Of a stretch of 64,000 bases of DNA, positions 1 through 8,318 are shown in pieces. The DNA is from Isoptericola sediminis. Lineage in GTDB: Bacteria > Actinomycetota > Actinomycetes > Actinomycetales > Cellulomonadaceae. The stretch lies in contig NZ_JABFAJ010000003.1 in NCBI RefSeq assembly GCF_013085345.1, positions 62,001-126,000 of the forward strand, read 5' to 3'. The stretch's first letter is position 1; each line of letters opens with the position of its first letter. The translations under genes and the position numbers were made by a program. A model generated the notes under the pieces. The model was not told the origin of the DNA and made no database searches. It was given only the letters and a program-made list of their open reading frames with translations.

Positions 1-229
1 GCTCTGCCTGCCGTTCTACGGGTCGCTGGTCACCAACTGCGACATCGACCGCGGACGCGCCAAGGGTCTGCACGGCTGGCCCGGCCCGCGGCCCGACGAA
101 CCGGGCGGCGAGGACTCCACCTGGCTGCACGTCTCGGCCGGCGCCGGGACCTCGCCGTACGCCCCGGTGCGGTTCGCCTGCCGCCCGGAAGCGACCTTGA
201 TCACGTTCACGGCGCGGGACCGGATCTGA
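1..229 (+). CDS. Metallophosphoesterase, C-terminal fragment
   Basis: The reading frame is open from base 2 to a TGA at 227-229 and gives about 75 residues. It contains LVTNCDIDRGRAKGLHGW and a C-terminal HVSAGAGTSPYAPVRFACRPEATL. This matches the end of actinobacterial YkuE-like calcineurin-type metallophosphoesterases, where the preceding metal-binding GHTHGG motif would lie just outside the window. The gene is truncated only by the window edge. The substrate is unknown. The identification is by family resemblance and is fairly safe because the C-terminal signature is distinctive. Confidence 0.75.
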   Translation, partial: LCLPFYGSLVTNCDIDRGRAKGLHGWPGPRPDEPGGEDSTWLHVSAGAGTSPYAPVRFACRPEATLITFTARDRI

Positions 230-232
230 GTT

Positions 233-261
233 TTCGTTCCGGGGCGATCGTCGGCTATTCT
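233..261 (+). promoter_or_regulatory. Probable promoter of tRNA-Pro
   Basis: TTCGTT at 233-238 and TATTCT at 256-261 are separated by 17 bases and lie about 60 bases upstream of the tRNA. The same TATTCT hexamer precedes tRNA-Ser (36245-36250). This is a sigma-70-type guess by eye. Confidence 0.4.
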
Positions 262-322
262 GAGCAGGCTTCCGCACGAGGAATCCGGTTCGCCGGTGTT
301 CGAGGGTGCGGGCGCAGTCCCT

Positions 323-400
<78 letters not shown>

Positions 401-404
401 TCGA

Positions 405-444
405 GAGGCCCTCCGGCCAGCGGAAACGCTGGCCGGAGGGCCTC
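405..444 (+). terminator. Rho-independent-type terminator after tRNA-Pro
   Basis: A perfect 18-bp stem (405-422 with 427-444) with a GAAA tetraloop is followed by TTGTCCTT. It sits six bases after the tRNA CCA end. Confidence 0.85.
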
Positions 445-499
445 TTGTCCTTCCTTGACGGGTCTCTACGTCTGTTCCCGCCGTGGCTATTCTTCGGTC

Positions 500-862
500 A
501 TGCGCAGCGACGACAGAGGCACGCGCTCGCCGCGCACGTACCGGGCCGTGGCCGAGGACTCTCCACTGGGTCTCGTCCTGCGACTGCTCTGCCGGCCGAG
601 CAAGGGCCAGTTCGAGATGGCGTTCGGGGCCCGCCCTCGGTCGGACCAGCGCGTCGGCATGCTCAGGAAGGCACATTTCGCTGCTGGTGCCGGCCTCGTC
701 GGAGGGACGATCATCGGCGTCCTGGTGGCGTTCCACCGCGGGCGCAGGTTCCCCGGACCTGCGTGGACGGAGGCCCACTCGCAGATCGCATCGCTCGCCG
801 TGGGCGCCGCGGTCGCCATCTGCCTGATCACTGCGGTGCCGATCTGGACCCTCGTCCGGTAG
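500..862 (+). CDS. Small two-helix membrane protein of unknown function
   Basis: This 120-residue protein has a charged N-terminal half (about 50 residues) followed by two hydrophobic segments, FAAGAGLVGGTIIGVLVAF and the C-terminal IASLAVGAAVAICLITAVPI. It is probably an inner-membrane protein with both helices in the C-terminal half. I do not recognise a family. The ATG at 500 is favoured because TATTCT (488-493) lies exactly six bases upstream, which suggests a leaderless transcript; no Shine-Dalgarno sequence is visible. Confidence 0.55.
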   Translation: MRSDDRGTRSPRTYRAVAEDSPLGLVLRLLCRPSKGQFEMAFGARPRSDQRVGMLRKAHFAAGAGLVGGTIIGVLVAFHRGRRFPGPAWTEAHSQIASLAVGAAVAICLITAVPIWTLVR

Positions 863-892
863 AGGGCAGGTCCGGGGCCGCCCGGCGGAGGG

Positions 893-1459
893 TCAGCCCT
901 GCCAGTCCTCGGCCAGCAGCGCGTAGTCCATGCCGTCCAGCCACTCGCCCGACCGGTGCAGACCGGTCTTGCGGCTGAGCTCCTCACGGCGCATCCCGAG
1001 GCGCTCCATCAGCCGCCACGAGGCCACGTTCGCCGCGAAGCATCCCGCGTGGACGCGACGCAACCCGAGCTGCTCGAAGGCCATCCCGATCGTTCCACGC
1101 ACCGCCTCGGTCGCGTAGCCCTGGCCACCGAACGCCGGGTCGAGGGTCCAGCCGATCTCGGCCTGCACAGCGCGGCCCTGGTCGGCCACCTCGGCCTGTG
1201 CCCACCCGTCCTCGACCTTCACCATGAGATCGCCGATCGGCTCGCCGTCGAGCTCGACCACCAGCGTGAGCGCCAGACGGGCGGGGTCGACGAACCTCGC
1301 CCGGTAGGTCGCGTAGTCGGTCGGCGCGCTGGTGATCCACTCCCCCACCTCGGGCAGCCGCCGCCAGCGCCAGGTCGCCGCGACGTCGTCGGGCGTCGCG
1401 CGGCGGATCGCCAGACGTTCGGTCAGCACGGGCCACGAGACGGCGTCGAGGGGATCCAC
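893..1459 (-). CDS. GNAT-family N-acetyltransferase (RimJ/RimL-like)
   Basis: The 188-residue protein has the layout of ribosomal-protein/small-molecule acetyltransferases. It opens with LTERLAIRRATPDD, carries IGWTLDPAFGGQGYATEAV (acetyl-CoA pyrophosphate loop, Q/GxGxA type) in the middle, and has NVASWRLMERLGMRRE near the end. The start is the GTG at 1457-1459, chosen because TACGCT lies six bases upstream and homologues begin near here. The gene is divergent from the LacI regulator at 1529. The substrate cannot be told from sequence. Confidence 0.8.
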   Translation of the reverse strand: MDPLDAVSWPVLTERLAIRRATPDDVAATWRWRRLPEVGEWITSAPTDYATYRARFVDPARLALTLVVELDGEPIGDLMVKVEDGWAQAEVADQGRAVQAEIGWTLDPAFGGQGYATEAVRGTIGMAFEQLGLRRVHAGCFAANVASWRLMERLGMRREELSRKTGLHRSGEWLDGMDYALLAEDWQG

Positions 1460-1528
1460 GGCCTCAGCGTATGCGGCCGGAGGGCGACCGCCGCGTAGAG
1501 TTCGACCCACACCGTCGTGGAGGATCCC

Positions 1529-2503
1529 TTGCCCGTCACCAGTGCCGACGTCGCGCGCGCCGCCGGCGTGTCCCGCACCACCGTCAGCTACGTCCTCAAC
1601 GACACCCCGGGCACGAACATCTCGTCCGCGACCCGCGACCTCGTCCTGGCCACCGCCGCGCAGCTCGGGTACGCGCCGTCGGCCGCGGCACGCGCCCTGC
1701 GCCGCGGGCAGAGCGACCTGGTCGTGTGCGTCCTGCCCGACTGGCCCACCGGCCCCGTCGTGGACACGGTCCTGGACCTGCTCACCGACAACCTCGCCGA
1801 ACGCGGCCTCTTCCTGCTGGTGCACCACCACCGCTCGACCCGGCCGCTGCGCGAGCTGTGGCGGGCCGTCACGCCCCGCGTCGTCGTCGGTCTCACGCAC
1901 TTCCCGGCCGAGGACCTGCGGGCGCTGCGCCAGGCGGGCATCGAGGTGGTCGGTGCCGGGTCCGTGGACGACGGCGCCCACCCCGGCATCGACGCGGAGA
2001 ACCAGCGAGGACTGGGCGAGCTCCAGGTCGAGCACCTGCTCGAGCGTGGGTATCGACACCTCGGCATCGCCACGACCCCGGACGAGCGGCTGCGCGAGTT
2101 CGCCGACCTGCGCACGGACGGTGTGCGGCGCGCCTGCGCCCGGGCGGACGTCCCCGTGCCGCCGGTCGCCGTCGTCACCCCGGTCGCCCCCGCGACCGAG
2201 GCGGTGCGCGGGTGGGTGGCCGACGGCGTCGACGCGGTCGCCTGCTACAACGACGAGATCGCCCTGGCGGTCCTGGCCGGCGCGCGGGAGGCCGGTGTCG
2301 AGGTGCCCGGCCGTCTCGCCGTCATCGGTCTCGACGACGTCCCGGCCGCCTCGCTCGCCGACCCGCCCCTGACGACCATCTCGCAGCCGAGCGCCGCGCA
2401 GGCCCGTCACCTGGCGGCGAGCGTCGAGGCGGTGCTGGACGGCCGGCCGCTGCCGCCCGGGCCGGACGAGCCGAGCCGCGTCGTCCCGCGCGCCTCGACC
2501 TGA
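1529..2503 (+). CDS. LacI-family transcriptional regulator
   Basis: This 324-residue protein has an N-terminal helix-turn-helix (SADVARAAGVSRTTVSYVLND) with the LacI hinge region after it, then a periplasmic-binding-protein-like sensor domain ending in GLDDVPAASLADPPLTTISQP. A TTG at 1529 with GGAGG at 1519-1523 is the best start; an in-frame GTG at 1517 overlaps the ribosome-binding site itself. Such proteins usually repress sugar-use genes and respond to a sugar. The convergent secreted beta-helix gene (2620-4518) is a possible target but shares no promoter, so the link is a guess. Confidence 0.88.
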   Translation: MPVTSADVARAAGVSRTTVSYVLNDTPGTNISSATRDLVLATAAQLGYAPSAAARALRRGQSDLVVCVLPDWPTGPVVDTVLDLLTDNLAERGLFLLVHHHRSTRPLRELWRAVTPRVVVGLTHFPAEDLRALRQAGIEVVGAGSVDDGAHPGIDAENQRGLGELQVEHLLERGYRHLGIATTPDERLREFADLRTDGVRRACARADVPVPPVAVVTPVAPATEAVRGWVADGVDAVACYNDEIALAVLAGAREAGVEVPGRLAVIGLDDVPAASLADPPLTTISQPSAAQARHLAASVEAVLDGRPLPPGPDEPSRVVPRAST

Positions 2504-2546
2504 CCGACCCCCTCCGCGCACGGCGCCCCGCCCCGGACGCGGGAGA

Positions 2547-2592
2547 ACCCCGCCCCGGGGACGGACCGGACGGGCCGTCCCCGGGGCGGGGT
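2547..2592. terminator. Bidirectional terminator between convergent genes
   Basis: An 18-bp GC-rich stem (2547-2564 with 2575-2592) has a 10-base loop. It lies between the ends of the LacI gene (+) and the beta-helix gene (-) and can serve both strands. Confidence 0.75.
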
Positions 2593-2619
2593 CTGCATCT
2601 CCTGCTCAGGAGGGAGGGG

Positions 2620-4518
2620 TCAGGGTGCGGGGTACTCCACGATGTACTCCGGCACACCGACCGTCGACGGCGGCACCGCGTCGCCCACGCCGTTGACGAC
2701 GTGGTTGATGGTGCCGGCCGACAGGTTGACCGTCATGATGTGGTGCAGCGTCACACCCGGGGCGTCGGGCACCTCGAACCCGTTCTCGGTGACGATGTCC
2801 GGGTTGTTCTGGTTGAAGACGTACACCCCGCCACCGTGCAGCGTGTGCTCGGTGACGTCGTCGGCCACCTTGTACCCGGCGTACCCGAGGGTGCCGTCCG
2901 GACGGGTCCAGTCGGCCTGGGTCGGCGGGTCGTAGGGCAGCTCGTTCTGGTAGAGCACGGTGGTGCCGCGCTCGCCGTTCCAGACGGTGTTGAACTCCTG
3001 GAAGTGCTCGACGAACAGACCGGTCGCGGTCACGTCGTCACCGTTGATGCGCACACCGGTGCGGCCGATGTTGGTGTTCCACCGCACGGTGTCACCGTTC
3101 ACGCCGTTCTCCCCACCCGTGGGGAAGCCCTCGACGCCGTGGTCCCCGCGCCACACCCAGGTGTGGTCGATGAGCACGTTGTCGGAGTTCACCTCGAGCG
3201 CGGTGTCCGTGGACCCGACGTGGGGGCCGCCGACGCGGAAGTACACGTCGGACAGCGTGGTCGGGTTCGCGGGGTCGGTCCGGTTCTCGTGGTCGCCGTT
3301 CTCCTTGCCGACCTGCAGCAGCAGCTCGGACTCCGTCTCGCCGGCGTCGATCGTCACACCCGCGACGACGGCGCCCGGGACGTCCGCGACGCGCATCGGC
3401 GTCGCGCCGTCGACGGCGGTCAGGGTGGCGTGCCCCATGCCGAGCACGACGGTGTCGGCACGCTTGACCTCGATGGTCTCCGCGACGTCGTAGACGCCCG
3501 GCGTCAGCAGCAGGTGCTTGCCACGGGCCAGGTTGGTGTTGATCTCGCGGACCGAGTCACCCGGCTGGGCGATGAAGAAGTCCTCGATGCCGATGGTGCG
3601 CCCCTCGGTCATGCCGTCGGCCCAGCTCACGCCGCGCGTGCCGGTCTGCGCTGCGGGCACGCGGACGTTCCAGCGCCCGTCGTCGTCGACGAAGAGGTAC
3701 GGCTTCTCCCGGCTCACGGGCGTCTCGTCGAGCGTCGTGTACGGCGGGGAGGGGAAATCCGAGTCGTCGGGTGCACCGACGACGCCGGAGAACACCTGGT
3801 TCCACACGGCGTTCGACCAGGCGGGCATCTCGCTGTTGCGGGTCAGCCACTGCTGCTGCGAGCCGTTCAGCGGCGGCGTGTCGAACCGCGAGTCGGCGAT
3901 GAAGCCCCCGGAGGCGTAGTGCGGCCCGTCGGTGCAGTAGTCCATCAGGGACAGGAAGCCGTCGACGTCGAGACGTCGCATCGAGACCGCCTGGGAGACC
4001 GCCCAGAAGTTGGCCGACGCCCGGCACCCGTCCTGACCGGAGCTGTCGATCGTCAGGTGGAGGTTCGACAGCGTGCGCCAGAAGTTGACGAGCGCGATGC
4101 AGTTCGAGCTGCCCGGAATGTTGTTCAGGCAGCGGTTGTAGACCTCGATCGCGCCGCGGACGTCGACGTCGCCCGGGGACGCCCCGAGGCCGGCGACCTC
4201 CGTGTAGTAGCCGACGCGCGCCTGCAGCGGGTCCTCGGCCGAGCCGTAGCTGCCCGGCTTGAACAGCACGCTGTAGCGGTCCGTCGACATCTCGGCGTCG
4301 GTCTGCTGCTCGGCGAGCTCGTCGAGCGCCGTCTCGATCTCCGCCTGCGGGGTCGAGGGGTCGAAGACCATGACGTTCGGGCCGAGATCCGGGTCGAACG
4401 GGTCGACCTGGTCGGGCGGCGACGCCTGCGCGGCGCCGACGCCGGTCAGCAGGACGGCCGCGGCTGCTCCCAGGGCCAGTGCGCGGCGGGGCCTGCCGCG
4501 CGAGGACGGGACTGACAT
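2620..4518 (-). CDS. Secreted right-handed beta-helix protein (pectate-lyase-fold / GH55-like)
   Basis: This is a 632-residue exported protein. It starts with a twin-arginine-containing signal peptide (RGRPRRALALGAAAAVLLTGVGAAQAS). The mature part shows a beta-helix pattern: GKHLLLTPGVYDVAETIEV, VLGMGHATLT, VAGVTIDAG, VLIDHTWVWRGDHGVEG and VTATGLFVEHFQEFNTVWNG. Homologues are often misnamed adenylyl cyclase or coagulation-factor 5/8-type protein; the fold suggests a polysaccharide-binding or -cleaving role, but I see no assigned catalytic residues. The start is the ATG at 4516-4518, preceded by AGAGGAA. A GTGAC-N4-GTCAC palindrome (4555-4568) sits upstream. Confidence 0.8.
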   Translation of the reverse strand: MSVPSSRGRPRRALALGAAAAVLLTGVGAAQASPPDQVDPFDPDLGPNVMVFDPSTPQAEIETALDELAEQQTDAEMSTDRYSVLFKPGSYGSAEDPLQARVGYYTEVAGLGASPGDVDVRGAIEVYNRCLNNIPGSSNCIALVNFWRTLSNLHLTIDSSGQDGCRASANFWAVSQAVSMRRLDVDGFLSLMDYCTDGPHYASGGFIADSRFDTPPLNGSQQQWLTRNSEMPAWSNAVWNQVFSGVVGAPDDSDFPSPPYTTLDETPVSREKPYLFVDDDGRWNVRVPAAQTGTRGVSWADGMTEGRTIGIEDFFIAQPGDSVREINTNLARGKHLLLTPGVYDVAETIEVKRADTVVLGMGHATLTAVDGATPMRVADVPGAVVAGVTIDAGETESELLLQVGKENGDHENRTDPANPTTLSDVYFRVGGPHVGSTDTALEVNSDNVLIDHTWVWRGDHGVEGFPTGGENGVNGDTVRWNTNIGRTGVRINGDDVTATGLFVEHFQEFNTVWNGERGTTVLYQNELPYDPPTQADWTRPDGTLGYAGYKVADDVTEHTLHGGGVYVFNQNNPDIVTENGFEVPDAPGVTLHHIMTVNLSAGTINHVVNGVGDAVPPSTVGVPEYIVEYPAP

Positions 4519-4554
4519 GCGAGTTCCTCTCCGTCGAGACTCGAGGGGGCAGTA

Positions 4555-4568
4555 GTGACTCGTGTCAC
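4555..4568. promoter_or_regulatory. Short palindrome upstream of the beta-helix gene
   Basis: GTGAC-TCGT-GTCAC lies 37 bases upstream of the start codon at 4518. It could be an operator, but the half-sites are short and it could be chance. Confidence 0.25.
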
Positions 4569-4724
4569 CACGCATGGCCGACCTTAGAGGTCCGCGACAT
4601 CGGAGCGCAAGGGTGATCCTGCGACCTCTCGCCGGAACCGTGACCGTCCCCGCACGTCAGACGGCGAGGACCACGCCCTGCTCGTAGCATCACCAGCACG
4701 GGACGACGCCGGGAGGAGCCGGGC

Positions 4725-5318
4725 ATGGCCGACGACGCGGTGACACCACTCTCGCGACGGACCGCGGGGACGGCGCGGAGGTTGTGGCGACTCGTCTACG
4801 TCCGTGCCGTCGCCTACCTCGTCGCCGGTGCCGTCCTCCTCGTCAACCCGGACGAAGGCCTGTCCTGGCTGCGCTGGGTGATCGGCCTGGCCATCCTCGC
4901 CCAGGGAGCGCTGCTCGCGATCGAGAACGTCCCCGGGCAGCGAGCCGACCAGGGCGACCTGAGCTGGCGGTTCGTCGCCGGGCTGCTCAGCGTCGCCGCC
5001 GGCCTGCTCGTCGTGCTCTGGCCCTCGATGACGGCCCCCCTGCTCTTCCTCGTCGTCGGCGTGTGGGCCTGCGCCGCGGGCGTGGCCGGGGTCGTCGCCG
5101 GGCTGCGGGGGCGCGCCGTACGCGCGAAGGCCTGGGACTGGCAGCTCGTCAACGCGGTGCTGTGGATCATGCTCGGCATCGTGATCCTCGCCCGACCCAC
5201 GGACGACGCACCGACGATCGCCCTCCTGCTGTCGACGTACCTCCTGCTCGCCGGGGCGGTGCTGCTCGTCGCGGGTCTCTCCACCGGAACCCGGCAGAAG
5301 GACCGCGAGACCGCCTGA
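4725..5318 (+). CDS. HdeD/DUF308-like membrane protein
   Basis: The 197-residue protein has six evenly spaced hydrophobic segments in three pairs (for example YVRAVAYLVAGAVLLV, WVIGLAILAQGALLAI, FVAGLLSVAAGLLVVLWP, LLFLVVGVWACAAGVAGVV). This is the repeat layout of the HdeD/DUF308 family. HdeD is linked to acid resistance in enterobacteria; the role in actinobacteria is unknown. The ATG has GGAGG nine bases upstream. It is followed at 83 bases by the reductase gene, but co-transcription is uncertain. Confidence 0.75.
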   Translation: MADDAVTPLSRRTAGTARRLWRLVYVRAVAYLVAGAVLLVNPDEGLSWLRWVIGLAILAQGALLAIENVPGQRADQGDLSWRFVAGLLSVAAGLLVVLWPSMTAPLLFLVVGVWACAAGVAGVVAGLRGRAVRAKAWDWQLVNAVLWIMLGIVILARPTDDAPTIALLLSTYLLLAGAVLLVAGLSTGTRQKDRETA

Positions 5319-5400
5319 CGACGACGGCTCCCAGGGCACGATCCGGGCAGACGTGACACTCTGTGAGGCGACCACCACAGGACGTCGTCAAGGAGGACCG

Positions 5401-6603
5401 ATGGATCCGATCGTCGTCGTCGGGGGTGGGCTGGCCGCCGCCCGTGCCACGGAGACACTGCGCAGCGAGGGGTACGACGGGCCGCTCGTGGTCGTGGCCG
5501 GCGAGTCCACGGTGCCGTACGAGCGTCCGCCCCTGTCCAAGGAGTACCTGCGGGGCGAGGCCGAGCGCGCCGACCTGCGCCCCCTCGACGCCGACTGGTA
5601 CGCCGACCAGCACGTCGACCTGCGCACCGGGACCAGCGCCACCGCGCTCGACGTCGGCGCACGGTCCGTGACGACCGCGCCCGGTGGCGCGCAGCGCTAC
5701 TCCCGGCTCGTGCTCGCCACCGGGTCCCGGGTTCGGCGGATCGACGTGCCGGGGGCCGAGCTCGACGGCGTCCACTACCTGCGCACGGTGCGCGACGCGG
5801 ACCGGCTCGCGTCCGCGCTCGCCGGGGACGGGCCGGTGGTCGTCGTCGGCGACGGGTGGATCGGCATGGAGGTGGCGGCCTCGGCGCGCCAGCTCGGGCG
5901 CGAGGTCACCGTGGTCGGGCGCGGCCCGCACCCGCTGGCCTCCCTCGGGCCGGAGGTGGCCCGCATCTTCACCGCAGTGCACGAGGACAACGGCGTCCGG
6001 CTGCTCCACGGGCGCACCGTGGTCGGTGTGGACGGCGACGCCGGTCGGGTGAGCGGCGTGCGGCTCGACGACGACACCTCCCTGCCGGCGGCCACGGTCG
6101 TCGTCGGGATCGGCGTCACCCCGGAGGTCGGGCTCGCCGCGGAGGCCGGGATCGACCTCGTCGCGGACCGCGACGGGGGCGGGATCGCCGTCGACGGCAC
6201 CCTGCGCACCTCGGCACCCGACGTGTGGGCCGTCGGCGACATCGCCGCGATCCCCTCTCCGCGCTACGACCGGATGCTCCGGATCGAGCACTGGGCCGTC
6301 GCCGACGAGACGGGCAAGCACGCCGCCCGGTCGATGACGGGGTCGGGCGAGGCGTACGACGTCCTGCCCTACTTCTTCTCCGACCAGTTCGACCTCGGCA
6401 TGGAGGCCAAGGGGCTGACGGAGGGCGAGATCGTCATCTCGGGCTCCGCCGAGGACCGCGAGTGCGTCGTCTTCTGGGTCGACGGTGGCCGGGTCAACGG
6501 GGCCATGGGCATCAACGTCTGGGAACGGATGGACGAGGCCGAGGAGCTGATCCGGCACGACGGGACCGTCGACCGGGCGACGCTGGAGGCGTTCGCCGGC
6601 TGA
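5401..6603 (+). CDS. FAD-dependent NAD(P)H:ferredoxin-reductase-like oxidoreductase
   Basis: This 400-residue cytosolic flavoprotein has an N-terminal FAD Rossmann motif (IVVVGGGLAAARATETLR), the ERPPLSKEYL loop, a second nucleotide-binding motif (VVVVGDGWIGMEVAASARQLG) for NAD(P)H, and the FAD-contacting PDVWAVGDIAA. The architecture is that of ferredoxin/rubredoxin/putidaredoxin reductases that feed electrons to an iron-sulfur partner. AAGGAGGA lies just upstream of the ATG. The FMN glutamate-synthase-like gene starts 45 bases downstream on the same strand, so the two may share electrons. Confidence 0.87.
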   Translation: MDPIVVVGGGLAAARATETLRSEGYDGPLVVVAGESTVPYERPPLSKEYLRGEAERADLRPLDADWYADQHVDLRTGTSATALDVGARSVTTAPGGAQRYSRLVLATGSRVRRIDVPGAELDGVHYLRTVRDADRLASALAGDGPVVVVGDGWIGMEVAASARQLGREVTVVGRGPHPLASLGPEVARIFTAVHEDNGVRLLHGRTVVGVDGDAGRVSGVRLDDDTSLPAATVVVGIGVTPEVGLAAEAGIDLVADRDGGGIAVDGTLRTSAPDVWAVGDIAAIPSPRYDRMLRIEHWAVADETGKHAARSMTGSGEAYDVLPYFFSDQFDLGMEAKGLTEGEIVISGSAEDRECVVFWVDGGRVNGAMGINVWERMDEAEELIRHDGTVDRATLEAFAG

Positions 6604-6648
6604 CCCCTGGCCGCCCCGACGGAGCACGAGTCCAGGACGGAGGACGAG

Positions 6649-8184
6649 GTGGGACGACGGAGAACCTGGCAAGGCGTAGGAGCCCTCGGCGCGGGGATCG
6701 CCTCCCTGGCGACCTGGGACCTGCTGCAGCGCAAGCACACGATCCTGCGCCGGTACCCCGTGATCGGCCACCTGCGCTACCTCCTCGAGATCGTCCGGCC
6801 CGAGCTGCAGCAGTACTTCATCGAGCGCGACTGGGACGGCCGCCCGTACGACCGCGACACCCGCTCGCTCGTGTACGAGCGGGCGAAGGGCGTCAACGAG
6901 GAGAAGCCGTTCGGCACCGAGCTCGACGTCAACCGGGTCGGGCACGAGCACCTCGTGCACACGACGACCCCGCTGGAGACCCCCGACGAGCCGGCGCGGG
7001 TCCAGGTCGGCGGACCCGACTGCATCCGCCCGTACTCCATGGCCCTGCTCAACGTCTCGGCCATGAGCTTCGGCTCCCTGTCGGCCAACGCGATCCGCGC
7101 CCTGAACAAGGGCGCTGCCCTCGGCGGGTTCGCCCACGACACCGGCGAGGGCGGCCTCTCGCCGTACCACGAGGAGCACGGCGGCGACCTGGTCTGGGAG
7201 ATCGGGACCGGCTACTTCGGCGCGCGGACCGCGGACGGCGACTTCGACTCCGCGACGTTCCGCGACACCGCCGCGAAGGACCAGGTCAAGATGGTGTCCC
7301 TCAAGCTGAGCCAGGGCGCGAAGCCGGGGGTCGGCGGGGTGCTGCCCGCCTCGAAGGTGACCGCCGAGATCGCCCGGACACGCCAGGTCCCCGCGGGCGA
7401 GAAGTGCGTCAGCCCTTCCGCCCACCGGGTGTTCTCGACCCCGACCGAGCTCGTCGAGTTCGTCGCACGGATGCGTGAGCTCGCCGGTGGGAAGCCCGCC
7501 GGCATCAAGCTCTGCGTGGGCTCACGGGTGGACGTGCTCGCCGTCTGCAAGGCCGTGCTGGAGGTCGGCACCGCCCCCGACTTCATCATCGTGGACGGCG
7601 CCGAGGGCGGCACCGGTGCCGCACCCCTCGAGTTCGAGGACCACGTCGGCATGCCGCTCACCCAGGGACTGATGACGGTCCACAACGCCCTCGTGGGCAC
7701 GGGACTGCGCGACCGTGTCCGCGTCGGCGCGAGCGGGAAGATCGCCGGAGGCAGCGACATCGTCAAACGGCTCGCACAAGGGGCCGACTACACCAACGCC
7801 GCCCGGGCCATGATGATGGCCGCGGGCTGCATCCAGGCGCAGCGGTGCCACACCGACCGCTGCCCGAGCGGCGTCGCCACGCAGAACCCCTGGCGGGCCC
7901 GAGCCCTCGACGTCGCGGACAAGAGCGAACGCGTCCACCGCTACCAGCGCTCCACCGTCGACGAGGCGATGCGACTCATGGCCGCCATGGGCGTCTCCGG
8001 AGCCGAGGAGCTGACCCCCGCGCACCTCCGGCGCACCGTGTCCCCCACGGACAGCCGCTCGTACGCGGAGCTGTACGAGTGGCTCGCCCCGGGTGAGCTG
8101 CTCGACGACGCACCGCAGGGCTGGGCCGCCGACTGGCGGCTCGCGTCGGCCGACCGCTTCGGTCCGCTCGCCGCCGGGTCCTGA
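6649..8184 (+). CDS. FMN-binding glutamate-synthase-like protein (GltB2 family)
   Basis: This 511-residue protein is the stand-alone FMN/alpha-beta-barrel domain of glutamate synthase, without the glutaminase domain. It has MSFGSLSANAIRALNKGA, GVGGVLPASKV, IIVDGAEGGTGAAPLEF and the 3Fe-4S cysteine motif C-x5-C-x4-C in CIQAQRCHTDRCPSG. The N-terminus is weakly hydrophobic (GVGALGAGIASLATWDLL), so it may be membrane-associated. Stand-alone homologues are of unsettled function. The GTG start has GGAGGA upstream. The neighbouring reductase is a plausible electron donor. Confidence 0.85.
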   Translation: MGRRRTWQGVGALGAGIASLATWDLLQRKHTILRRYPVIGHLRYLLEIVRPELQQYFIERDWDGRPYDRDTRSLVYERAKGVNEEKPFGTELDVNRVGHEHLVHTTTPLETPDEPARVQVGGPDCIRPYSMALLNVSAMSFGSLSANAIRALNKGAALGGFAHDTGEGGLSPYHEEHGGDLVWEIGTGYFGARTADGDFDSATFRDTAAKDQVKMVSLKLSQGAKPGVGGVLPASKVTAEIARTRQVPAGEKCVSPSAHRVFSTPTELVEFVARMRELAGGKPAGIKLCVGSRVDVLAVCKAVLEVGTAPDFIIVDGAEGGTGAAPLEFEDHVGMPLTQGLMTVHNALVGTGLRDRVRVGASGKIAGGSDIVKRLAQGADYTNAARAMMMAAGCIQAQRCHTDRCPSGVATQNPWRARALDVADKSERVHRYQRSTVDEAMRLMAAMGVSGAEELTPAHLRRTVSPTDSRSYAELYEWLAPGELLDDAPQGWAADWRLASADRFGPLAAGS

Positions 8185-8318
8185 CCCCCCGACGAGATCG
8201 CCGTGCCACCCGAGCCCACGGTCGCCCAGGGCTGGGGGTTCGCCGTCGCGGAGTCCACCGAGATCCCGAGGGCCGCTGACGGCTGCCCTGCCCGACGCGT
8301 CGACGCCGTCCGCGGCGG

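Noticed and set aside
1471-4515. Very long open frames (up to about 1000 codons) antisense to the LacI and beta-helix genes
   Set aside because: Stop-free antisense frames are expected at this GC content; the real genes have clear domains and ribosome-binding sites.
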